From positions 1 through 64,000 of the forward strand of contig NZ_CAUASN010000011.1 in the NCBI RefSeq assembly GCF_958431955.1: 64,000 nt of DNA. The letters run 5' to 3'. Numbering within the stretch: position 1 is the first letter of the stretch; every line of letters starts with the position of its first letter. A program made the position numbers and the translations under genes. The DNA is from an uncultured Adlercreutzia sp. (lineage in GTDB: Bacteria > Actinomycetota > Coriobacteriia > Coriobacteriales > Eggerthellaceae). The notes beneath the pieces were generated by a model, which saw only the letters and a list, made by a program, of their open reading frames with translations, was not told where the DNA came from and made no database searches. Positions 9,360-16,502 of this stretch are shown here, piece after piece.

Positions 9360-10231
9360 TGTTTCTGAAATACTCCGACATGTGGGACATGGACCTCGGC
9401 GGCCGCGACCGCGAGCGCGGGGAAATTCCCCATTGGTTCGGCAACCTGGCCTGGATCGTCATCGGGGGCCTGTGCAAGCTGCTGTTCCGCTACCGGGTGG
9501 ACAACCGCCAGAAGCTCCGCGCCTTCCAGGGAGCCGAAGGCGCGCTCGTCATCTGCAACCACACCTCGTTCTTCGATGTGGTGTTCATGTACCTGGCCGC
9601 CCGCCCGAAGCAGTGGGTGCGCCTCATGGGCCGCGACAGCCTCTTCGACAACGCCCACGGCCTGCTCGGCCAGATCCTCTCGCGGGTGGGCGCCTTCCCC
9701 GTGAAGCGCGACACGGCCGACATGACCTCCATCAAGCGCGCGGTGCGCATGCTGAAAAACGACGAGCTCGTGGGCATCCTGCCCGAGGGCACGCGCCGCG
9801 GCAAGACCGACCGCGTGGCGTCCATCCACGCCGGCGTGTCGGTGATCGCCCGCATGGCGAAGGTGCCCATCCTGCCCATGACCGTGCGCGGCGTGGAGAA
9901 GATCAAGAACAAGGGCGAGCGCGTGCGCTTCCCCAAGGTGACGGTGGACTACGGCGACCCCATCCTCGTCGGCGACTTCGACTTCCTGCCGAAGGAGGAG
10001 CGCGTGGAGGCCTGCACCTGGTACGCCATGCGCGAGTGCTTCGCGCTGTACTACAACACCGCTCCCGAGGACGTGGACATGGCGGCCCTGTTCCCCGAGA
10101 CGCGCGACTATGCCCCGGTGTTCGCCGAGCATCCCATCCCGCGCCACACGAGCGAGGAGCTGGCCGAGGCCGCCCGCACCAAAGCCGCCGCAAAGGCCGC
10201 GAAGGACGCGGAGAAGGCCGAGAAGGAGTAG
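9359..10231 (+). CDS. plsC: 1-acyl-sn-glycerol-3-phosphate acyltransferase
   Basis: A protein of 290 aa, membrane-associated, which adds the second acyl chain to lysophosphatidic acid. The acyltransferase HX4D motif is NHTSFFD (H68, D73); the substrate-binding motif is EGTRRGKTD (about 142-150); a hydrophobic stretch at about 28-44 is probably the membrane anchor. The C-terminal ~45 residues after the catalytic domain are Ala/Lys/Glu-rich and look unstructured, making the protein a little longer than usual. With plsY and gpsA in the same operon and plsX at 41.5 kb, the whole route from glycerol 3-phosphate to phosphatidic acid is encoded in this window. Confidence 0.93.
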   Translation: MFLKYSDMWDMDLGGRDRERGEIPHWFGNLAWIVIGGLCKLLFRYRVDNRQKLRAFQGAEGALVICNHTSFFDVVFMYLAARPKQWVRLMGRDSLFDNAHGLLGQILSRVGAFPVKRDTADMTSIKRAVRMLKNDELVGILPEGTRRGKTDRVASIHAGVSVIARMAKVPILPMTVRGVEKIKNKGERVRFPKVTVDYGDPILVGDFDFLPKEERVEACTWYAMRECFALYYNTAPEDVDMAALFPETRDYAPVFAEHPIPRHTSEELAEAARTKAAAKAAKDAEKAEKE

Positions 10232-10233
10232 CC

Positions 10234-11088
10234 GTGGAAGTGATTCGCGCGAAGCGGGCGGGGGCGTGCTACGGGGTGCAGCGGGCGCTCGACATGGCCG
10301 ATGAGGTCATCGAGGGCGGAAGCCGCGCCTTCACGCTGGGGCCGCTCATCCACAACCCGCAGGTGGTGGCCGACCTGGCCGAGCGCGGGGCCGAGGCCGT
10401 GGAAGGCGTGGAGGCCATCGCCTGGAGCGGCGAGGGCGAGGCGCCTGCGGTGGTCATCCGCTCCCACGGGGTCACGCCCGAGGTGCTCGCCGCCGTGGAG
10501 GAGCGCGGTTTCGCCGTAGTGGACGCCACTTGCCCCCACGTGGCCCGCGCCCAGGCCGCCGCCGCCGAGCTCGCCGAGCAGGGCTGCCGCGTGGTCGTGG
10601 TGGGGGAGGAGGGCCATCCCGAGGTAGAAGGCCTTACCGCCTGGGCCCGTCAGGCCGGCGGCAAGGTGGACGTGGTGGCGAGCCCCGCCGACATCCCCGA
10701 GGGGCTCTACGACCCCGTCGGCGTAGTGGCCCAGACAACGCAGCGGCGCGAGAACCTGGAAGCCGTGGTGGCGGCCCTGGCCGAGGCGGGGCTTTCCCCC
10801 CTCGTGAAGAACACCATCTGCTCGGCCACGCGCCAGCGCCAGGAGGCCGCGGCCGATCTGGCCGCCGACGTGGACGCCATGGTGGTCATCGGCGGCCGCA
10901 ACTCGTCGAACACCACGCGCCTGGCCGAGGTGTGCGCGCTCACCTGCCCGCGTACCTTCCACATCGAGTCTGCAGACGAGCTGGATCCCGCGGCTTTCAC
11001 GGGCTGCGCGCGCGTGGGCGTCACCGCCGGTGCGAGCACGCCGGAAAACCAGATCGCCGCCGTGGAAGCCTTCCTGCGCACCTTGTAG
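10234..11088 (+). CDS. ispH: 4-hydroxy-3-methylbut-2-enyl diphosphate reductase
   Basis: A protein of 284 aa from a GTG start 2 bases after the plsC stop; the GTG is chosen because the conserved N-terminus (EVIRAKRAGACYGVQRA) begins immediately after it. IspH (LytB) is the [4Fe-4S] enzyme that makes IPP and DMAPP at the end of the MEP pathway. The three cluster cysteines are visible in AGACYGV (C12), DATCPHV (~C98) and NTICSATRQRQ (~C192); the SHG motif IRSHGVTPEV is also present. There is no fused S1 domain, unlike the ispH-rpsA fusions found in some Firmicutes. Confidence 0.95.
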   Translation: MEVIRAKRAGACYGVQRALDMADEVIEGGSRAFTLGPLIHNPQVVADLAERGAEAVEGVEAIAWSGEGEAPAVVIRSHGVTPEVLAAVEERGFAVVDATCPHVARAQAAAAELAEQGCRVVVVGEEGHPEVEGLTAWARQAGGKVDVVASPADIPEGLYDPVGVVAQTTQRRENLEAVVAALAEAGLSPLVKNTICSATRQRQEAAADLAADVDAMVVIGGRNSSNTTRLAEVCALTCPRTFHIESADELDPAAFTGCARVGVTAGASTPENQIAAVEAFLRTL

Positions 11089-11097
11089 GGAAAGCCG

Positions 11098-12534
11098 ATG
11101 CCCACTTACCCGGGAAAAGACATCGAGCGCGAGGCGGCCTGCGGCGGCGCCTGCCCCCGCACGCCCGCCGAGGCGGCCGCGGCGGCGTGGGGCGGTCCGG
11201 CGGCGCGCATCGTCGCCGTGGAGCCCGAAAGCCCCGCCGACGACGCGGGGTTCGCGCCGGGCTGCTACCTGACCAGCGTGGACGGCGAGCCTCTATGCGA
11301 CATCATCGACTGGCGCTGGCTCGCCTCCGACGACGTTATCGCGGTGGGCTACATCGACCTCGACGGCGAGAGCGGGGAAGTGGAGCTGGAGCGCGACCCG
11401 GGGGAGGACTGGGGATTCGCCTTCGATGGCGTGCTGTTCGATTCCGTGAAGCTCTGTCGCAACGCCTGCGTGTTCTGCTTCATGCGCCAGCTGCCCGACG
11501 ACGTGCGCCCTTCGCTCGTGCTGCGCGACGACGACTTCCGCCTGAGCTTCCTGTCCGGCACCTTCGTCACGCTCACGAACTTGAAGCCGGAAGACGAGGC
11601 CCGCATCATCGAGCAGCACATCAGTCCCTTGCGGGTGAGCCTGCACGCGAGCGACCCCGACCTGCGCCGCCGCATGATCGGGCGCCATGCCGACCACGGC
11701 CTGGCCGCCTTCGACCGCTTGTTGGCGGCCGGTATTAAGGCCCACGCCCAGATCGTGCTCATGCCCGGGGTAAACGACGGTGAGGCCCTGCGCGAGACGC
11801 TGGAATGGGCGTGGGCGCGCCCGAACATCAGCGGTGTGGGCATCGTGCCTCTGGGCTTCACCAAGCACCAGACCGCGCTGCACGAGAGCTTCACGACCCC
11901 CGAGGCGGCGCGCGGCGTCATCGAGGTGATCGCCCCCTTTCAGGAGCGCGCCCGCGCTGAGCGGGGAGGGCCGTGGGTTTTTGCCGCCGATGAGTTCTAC
12001 GTGAACGCCTACGGCGCGGAAACTCCCGCCCATATTCCGCCGGCGAACGACTACGGCGACTACGACATGTTCGAGGACGGTATCGGCATCGTGCGCAGCT
12101 ACGTGGACGAGTTCGACGAGGCCTGCGCAAACGGCCTGGCCGCCCGCGCCGCCGACGCCTTGGCGAGTCGCAACCTGCAGGCCCGCTACATCGTCGGCGA
12201 GGCCATGCAGCCCTTCCTCGACACGATGATCGAGCGCAGCCCCTTGGCCGGCCGCCTCGTTCCCCTTACCGTGGGAAACGACTACTTCGGCGGCAACGTG
12301 AACGTCACCGGCCTTCTCTGCGGCTGCGACATAGCCGCCGCAATCAGACACGAAGAAGGCGAGCTGTTCCTCATTCCGAGCGTCATCTTGAACGACGACG
12401 GCATCACGCTCGATGACATGACCGTGCAGGATATCGAAAACGCGGCCGGAGCGCCCGTGTCCGTGGTATCCTGTAACCCGCTCGACTACCTGCCCGAGAT
12501 CATCGCGCTTATCGAGCCCGAGAACGTCGCATAG
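11098..12534 (+). CDS. DUF512 family protein with PDZ-like and radical-SAM-type domains
   Basis: A protein of 478 aa. N-terminal PDZ-like segment (IVAVEPESPADDAGFAPGCY at about 38-57, then SVDGEPL), followed by CRNACVFCF near residue 120, a CX3CX2C pattern as in radical SAM [4Fe-4S] enzymes, then a TIM-barrel-like region (LRVSLHASDPDLRRRMIGR) and the DUF512 C-terminal part with TVGNDYFGGNVNVTGLLCG. This family is found next to der in many Firmicutes and Actinobacteria, as here, and its biochemical role is not established. The ATG is 9 bases after the ispH stop with a weak GGGAAA ribosome site. The family assignment is good; any reaction would be speculation. Confidence 0.85.
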   Translation: MPTYPGKDIEREAACGGACPRTPAEAAAAAWGGPAARIVAVEPESPADDAGFAPGCYLTSVDGEPLCDIIDWRWLASDDVIAVGYIDLDGESGEVELERDPGEDWGFAFDGVLFDSVKLCRNACVFCFMRQLPDDVRPSLVLRDDDFRLSFLSGTFVTLTNLKPEDEARIIEQHISPLRVSLHASDPDLRRRMIGRHADHGLAAFDRLLAAGIKAHAQIVLMPGVNDGEALRETLEWAWARPNISGVGIVPLGFTKHQTALHESFTTPEAARGVIEVIAPFQERARAERGGPWVFAADEFYVNAYGAETPAHIPPANDYGDYDMFEDGIGIVRSYVDEFDEACANGLAARAADALASRNLQARYIVGEAMQPFLDTMIERSPLAGRLVPLTVGNDYFGGNVNVTGLLCGCDIAAAIRHEEGELFLIPSVILNDDGITLDDMTVQDIENAAGAPVSVVSCNPLDYLPEIIALIEPENVA

Positions 12535-12592
12535 GCTCTCGTGAGCCCCGTACCGCGGCCGCCCCGCCGCGCGAATAGAAGAGGAACCTGCC

Positions 12593-13906
12593 ATGGCATT
12601 GCCAATCGTCGCCATCGTCGGCCGCCCGAACGTGGGCAAGTCGACGCTGGTCAACCGCATCGCCCAAACGAGCGAGGCCATCGTCCACGAAATGCGCGGC
12701 GTCACGCGCGACCGCAGCTACCACAAGGCCGACTGGAACGGCGTGGAGTTCATGCTCATCGACACCGGCGGCATCGAGATGGGCGGCGATGACGCCTTCC
12801 AGGGCTCCATCCGCTCCCAGGCCTTCGAGGGCGCCCGCGAGGCCGACGTCATCATCTTCCTCGTGGACGGCAAGACCGGCATCAACGCCGACGACGAGGA
12901 AGTGGCCCGCATCCTGCAGAAGGCCAAAAAGCCGGTGTTCCTCGCCGTGAACAAGATGGACAACCCCGCCCGCATGGACGAGGTGTGGGAGTTCTACGCC
13001 CTGGGTCTGGGCGATCCGTGGCCGGTGAGCGCCCAGCACGGCAACGGCACGGGCGACTTGCTCGACGAGGTAGTAAACGAGCTGCGCAAGTGCGACCTTG
13101 CCCCCGAGGAAGAGGTGGAGGCCATCAACGTGGCCATCATCGGACGGCCGAATGCGGGGAAGAGCTCGCTCACCAACAAGCTCACCAACAACGACCGCTC
13201 CATCGTGTCTGACGTGGCCGGCACCACCCGCGACGCCATCGACACGCTCGTGGAGCACGAGGGGCAGATGTACCGCATCGTGGACACGGCGGGTTTGCGC
13301 CGCAAGAGCCAGATCGACGAGGACGTGGAGTACTACGGCTTCGTGCGGGCCATGCGCGCCATCGACCGGGCCGATGTGGCCCTGCTCGTCATCGACGGTA
13401 CCTTGGGCCTCACCAACGAGGATCAGCGCGTGGCGGGGTATGCCGCCGAGCGCGGCTGCGCCATGGTGATCGTGCTGAACAAGTGGGACATCGTGGAGGG
13501 CCCCGAGGCCAAGGAGAAGATCCGCGAGCGCATCGAGGACCGCATGACGTTCGTGGGCTACGCGCCGGTGGTGGCCATCTCGGCGCTCACGGGCAAGCGC
13601 GTCGACCGCATCTGGGGTGCCATCGACGAGGTGTACGCGAACTACAGCCGCACCATCCCCACCAACCAGCTGAACACCTGGCTCGCCGGCATTCGCGAGA
13701 CGGGGCACACCGTGTCGAAGGGCAAGGCCGTGCTGCGCATGAAGTACCTCACCCAGACCGGCACCTGCCCGCCCTACTTCACGTTCTTCGTGAACCGGCC
13801 CGACGTGGTGGATGACAACTACGAGCGCTACCTGGAGAACCGCATGCGCGAGGCCTTCCCGCTCACGGGCACGCCTGTCCGCTTCAAGTTCAAGAAGAAG
13901 GACTAG
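12593..13906 (+). CDS. der: ribosome-assembly GTPase Der (EngA)
   Basis: A protein of 437 aa with two tandem GTPase domains and a C-terminal KH-like domain, the diagnostic layout of Der, which acts in 50S subunit maturation. G1 motifs: GRPNVGKS (about 9-16) and GRPNAGKS (about 183-190). G3 DTGG and DTAG, and G4 NKMD and NKWD, are all visible. The C-terminal region (TGKRVDRIW...YLTQTGTCPPYFTFFVNRPD) is typical of the KH-like end. Start ATG preceded by GAGGAA at suitable distance. It belongs to the tyrA-gpsA operon; plsY follows after 3 bases. Confidence 0.96.
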   Translation: MALPIVAIVGRPNVGKSTLVNRIAQTSEAIVHEMRGVTRDRSYHKADWNGVEFMLIDTGGIEMGGDDAFQGSIRSQAFEGAREADVIIFLVDGKTGINADDEEVARILQKAKKPVFLAVNKMDNPARMDEVWEFYALGLGDPWPVSAQHGNGTGDLLDEVVNELRKCDLAPEEEVEAINVAIIGRPNAGKSSLTNKLTNNDRSIVSDVAGTTRDAIDTLVEHEGQMYRIVDTAGLRRKSQIDEDVEYYGFVRAMRAIDRADVALLVIDGTLGLTNEDQRVAGYAAERGCAMVIVLNKWDIVEGPEAKEKIRERIEDRMTFVGYAPVVAISALTGKRVDRIWGAIDEVYANYSRTIPTNQLNTWLAGIRETGHTVSKGKAVLRMKYLTQTGTCPPYFTFFVNRPDVVDDNYERYLENRMREAFPLTGTPVRFKFKKKD

Positions 13907-13909
13907 CCC

Positions 13910-14617
13910 ATGGCAGCGGTAATCGGTTGGCTGGTTCTGGCCTTCGTCGTCTCGTTTTTGCTCGGCTCCATTCCCTGGGGCGTCATCATCTCGAAGCTGG
14001 CCTTCAAGAAGGACCTGCGCGAGGAGGGCAGCGGCAACATCGGCACCACCAATGCTATGCGCACGCTGGGGAAGGCCGGAGGTGCCGCGGTGTTCGCGCT
14101 CGACTTCGGGAAGGGCATCGCCGCAGGGGCACTGGCGGCCTACCTGTTTGCGCGGGCCATCGCACAGGTGCCGGTGGACGCGTCCTCGGCCGACGGGCAG
14201 GCGCTCCTTACCGCCTTCGGCCCGGCGGGCGTGAACCCGGTGGCGCTTGCGATGGCGCTCGCCTTCGCCGGCTGCACGCTCGGGCACATCTTCAGCCCCT
14301 GGCTCAAGTTCAAAGGCGGCAAGGGCATCGCGGTGGCCGCCGCGTGTCTCTTGTTCGTCTACGGCCCGGTGGGCTTCCTCGTGGAGATCGTCGTGTTCGC
14401 CGGCGGCATCGCTCTCACGCGCTGCGTGTCGGTGGGCTCCATCGCCGCCGCGGTGGTGTGCCCGCTGCTCGGGTTGTATTTCTACTGGGGCCAGTGGGTG
14501 CCGTGGGCCATCATCTTGGCCACGGCCTGCGTGGTCATTTGGGCCCACCGCAGCAACATCGCCCGCCTACGCGCCGGCACCGAGAACAAGATCGGAAGTA
14601 AGAAGGAATCACGGTAG
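13910..14617 (+). CDS. plsY: acyl-phosphate:glycerol-3-phosphate acyltransferase
   Basis: A protein of 235 aa, integral membrane. PlsY uses acyl-phosphate made by PlsX to acylate glycerol 3-phosphate. Visible family motifs are the N-terminal LGSIPWGVIIS (about 18-28), EEGSGNIGTTNAMRTLGK (about 41-58; the GSGNIGTTN loop binds the phosphate), and LKFKGGKGIA (about 137-146). At least five hydrophobic segments. Slightly longer than the usual ~200-215 aa because of a loop after the third segment (VPVDASSADGQALLTAFGPAG). The next gene, gpsA, supplies its acceptor but is separated by a 306-base spacer holding two repeat elements. Confidence 0.93.
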   Translation: MAAVIGWLVLAFVVSFLLGSIPWGVIISKLAFKKDLREEGSGNIGTTNAMRTLGKAGGAAVFALDFGKGIAAGALAAYLFARAIAQVPVDASSADGQALLTAFGPAGVNPVALAMALAFAGCTLGHIFSPWLKFKGGKGIAVAAACLLFVYGPVGFLVEIVVFAGGIALTRCVSVGSIAAAVVCPLLGLYFYWGQWVPWAIILATACVVIWAHRSNIARLRAGTENKIGSKKESR

Positions 14618-14632
14618 CGATTCCCCGAGATC

Positions 14633-14742
14633 GGACTTACGGGTAGCGCTCAGTCGCTCAGACAGTCCTCGCTCGGCGGAAATGTCCACTGGACATTTCC
14701 GTTCGCTGCGGAACTCGCTTGGTGAGCACCACCCGAAAGTCC
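14633..14742 (+). repeat. nested-stem intergenic element, copy 1
   Basis: Outer arms 14633-14652 and 14723-14742 pair at 17 of 20 positions. Inner hairpin 14677-14701 has an 11-bp stem (CGGAAATGTCC) with loop ACT. Between them lie the conserved internal-loop sequences CAGTCCTCGCT (14663-14673) and CGCTGCGGAACTC (14704-14716). It lies in the plsY-gpsA spacer. This orientation is taken as forward for the family. Confidence 0.85.
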
Positions 14743-14768
14743 TCTACGCTCAACCACGGTTGAGTGAA

Positions 14769-14885
14769 GCGGAAACGGCGGGTGTCTTGACCGAGCGAGT
14801 TCCGCAGCGACTGAAACAGGACTCAATGTCCTGTTTCACGAAGCGAGGACTGTTTGAGCGAATCAAGGTACTCGGTGGTTCCGCC
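14769..14885 (-). repeat. nested-stem intergenic element, copy 2 (inverted)
   Basis: Reverse-oriented copy immediately beside copy 1. On the plus strand the order is GAGTTCCGCAGCG, inner hairpin 14812-14838 (stem TGAAACAGGAC, loop TCAAT), then AGCGAGGACTG. The inner stem differs in sequence from copy 1 but pairs perfectly. The outer stem (about 14769-14792 with 14858-14885) is imperfect and looks decayed. Together with copy 1 it fills the 306-base spacer before gpsA; I see no gene there. Confidence 0.8.
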
Positions 14886-14923
14886 CTCGAGGGGCTTCGG
14901 GCGAGCAAGTGAAAGGAACGTGA

Positions 14924-15922
14924 ATGAAAGTAGCCGTTATTGGAGCGGGGAGCTGGGGGACGGCGCTCGCGCTCGTTCTGGCCGAGGCCGGCCACGACGT
15001 GATGCTGTGGGCGCGCACGCCCGAGGTGGCCGAGGCCATCAACGCCGAGCACCGCAACCCGCGCTATCTGTCCGACTACCGCCTGCCCGACGCTATCCGT
15101 GCCACCTCGGTGTACGCCGAGGCGTGCGAGGGCGCCGAGGCCGTGGTCATCGTGACGCCGTCGGCGGCCCTGCGCGATGTGGCCCGCGATCTGGCGGCGC
15201 TCATCGGCGAGAGCACGCCCGTCGTCATCTGCTCCAAGGGCGTCGAGGAAGCGACGGGGCTTCTGCCCATCGACACCTTCGCCGCCGAGCTGGGCGCGCC
15301 CGAGCGCATGGCGGTGCTGTCGGGCCCGACCCATGCCGAGGAGGTCATCTGCCGCAAGCCCTCGGCTGCCGTGGTGGCCAGCGTGTCGGAAGCCACGGCG
15401 CTGTTCTTCCGCGGCCTGTTCGCCACGCGCTTCTTCCGCACCTACACCTCCACTGACGCGGTGGGCGTGGAGCTGTGCGCCGCCTTCAAGAACGTCATCG
15501 CCATCGCCGTGGGCATCTCCTACGGCATGGGCTTCGGCGACAACACGGCGGCCATGCTCATCACCCGCGGTCTGGCCGAGATGAGCCGCATGGTGGTGGC
15601 CGCGGGCGGCGAGGCCCTCACCTGCATGGGGCTCGGGGGCGCGGGCGACATGGTGGTCACCTGCATGTCGCAGCACTCGCGCAACCGCCGCTTCGGCGAG
15701 CAGTACGTGGCCCGCGGGCTCACGCTCGCCGACTTCACGGCCCAGACCCACATGGTGGTGGAAGGCGCCATCGCCTGCAAGACGCTTGCCACGCTGGAGG
15801 AGCGCTACCAGGTGGAGCTGCCCCTGACCGATACCGTGCGCGCCGTCGTCTGGGGCGGAGTGGCTCCCCAAGAGGCCGCCGCAACCCTCATCGACCGCCC
15901 CCTGCGAAGCGAGTTCTACTGA
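14924..15922 (+). CDS. gpsA: glycerol-3-phosphate dehydrogenase [NAD(P)+]
   Basis: A protein of 332 aa. Reduces dihydroxyacetone phosphate to sn-glycerol 3-phosphate, the backbone for PlsY and PlsC products. Rossmann motif GAGSWGTALA at residues 7-16; SKGVEE (about 104-109), SGPTHAEEV (about 133-141), catalytic-region motif AAFKNVIAIAVGI (about 185-197, catalytic Lys), and GLGGAGDMVVTCMS (about 237-250). Full usual length. Preceded by AAGGAA seven bases before the ATG. It is the last gene of the lipid-synthesis run. Confidence 0.96.
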   Translation: MKVAVIGAGSWGTALALVLAEAGHDVMLWARTPEVAEAINAEHRNPRYLSDYRLPDAIRATSVYAEACEGAEAVVIVTPSAALRDVARDLAALIGESTPVVICSKGVEEATGLLPIDTFAAELGAPERMAVLSGPTHAEEVICRKPSAAVVASVSEATALFFRGLFATRFFRTYTSTDAVGVELCAAFKNVIAIAVGISYGMGFGDNTAAMLITRGLAEMSRMVVAAGGEALTCMGLGGAGDMVVTCMSQHSRNRRFGEQYVARGLTLADFTAQTHMVVEGAIACKTLATLEERYQVELPLTDTVRAVVWGGVAPQEAAATLIDRPLRSEFY

Positions 15923-15937
15923 GTTCCCCGATCCTCC

Positions 15938-16056
15938 GGCCCGAGATGCGGGACGGAGGCGCCGTGCTCAAACAGTCCTCGCTCGGCGGAAATGTCCACT
16001 GGACATTTCCGTTCGCTGCGGAACTCCGCGCGGACCCCCGCCCCGCATCTCGGGCC
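15938..16056 (+). repeat. nested-stem intergenic element, copy 3
   Basis: Outer arms about 15938-15959 and 16035-16056 pair at about 20 of 22 positions. The inner hairpin (15987-16011) has the same stem as copy 1 with loop ACT. Conserved internal loops ACAGTCCTCGCT and CGCTGCGGAACTC are intact. The outer stem is completely different in sequence from that of copy 1. It sits 15 bases after gpsA. Confidence 0.88.
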
Positions 16057-16129
16057 TTCTCTCCCAATAACGAGCCTTTTTCTCAGGTTTCGCCAGGTAA
16101 ACGGGGTGCATACGCCGTTGCAACCAAAG

Positions 16130-16170
16130 GGCCTTCCCGCTTGTCGGCGCGCGGGAAGGCCTTATTGTTG
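16130..16170 (+). terminator. Rho-independent terminator downstream of gpsA
   Basis: 11-bp perfect stem (GGCCTTCCCGC at 16130-16140 with GCGGGAAGGCC at 16151-16161), 10-base loop, then TTATTGTTG. It probably ends the tyrA-gpsA operon. Confidence 0.8.
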
Positions 16171-16365
16171 TCATCAGCCGAACGGAGGGGTTCTCAATCG
16201 GGGCAACCCGAAGGCCGCCGTTCGGGCCTTGACAAACTATCACAGCGCTTCCGTCGCACCGTCTCCTGCGTGAACCCTCCTCTCTCCTCTCTCTCAAAAC
16301 CCTCGCGGCGGAAACCAATTCCATGCGCACGTTTCCCCTTCTCCTCCGTGCGTACTGAGCTTGAG

Positions 16366-16401
16366 GCCCTCCGGTTCCCCTGCCGGAGGGTCTCTCTTTT
16401 T
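16366..16401 (+). terminator. second Rho-independent terminator before the kinase gene
   Basis: Stem CCCTCCGG (16367-16374) with CCGGAGGG (16383-16390), 8-base loop, followed by TCTCTCTTTTT. No gene is visible between this and the preceding terminator; that stretch (about 16171-16365) contains only a pyrimidine-rich run and nothing I can name. Confidence 0.75.
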
Positions 16402-16459
16402 GCCGCCTTCCCGTCTCCGATCAGGGGTCATGGGCGATTACCCCCTTGCGGTTTCGCGT

Positions 16460-16480
16460 CTGATACCGTAACGTTATCAG
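16460..16480. promoter_or_regulatory. operator-like palindrome upstream of the hybrid kinase
   Basis: Arms CTGATACCGT (16460-16469) and ACGTTATCAG (16471-16480), 9 of 10 complementary, around a central A. It lies 22 bases before the kinase start, a position suited to a repressor or response-regulator site. No T-run follows. Confidence 0.45.
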
Positions 16481-16502
16481 ATCGACACAAACGGAGGTGA
16501 TC

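Noticed and set aside
14618..14923. Small protein-coding genes inside the repeat-filled spacers (also at 15923, 35678, 40769)
   Set aside because: Short frames there follow the palindromes, lack ribosome sites and are not shared between copies.
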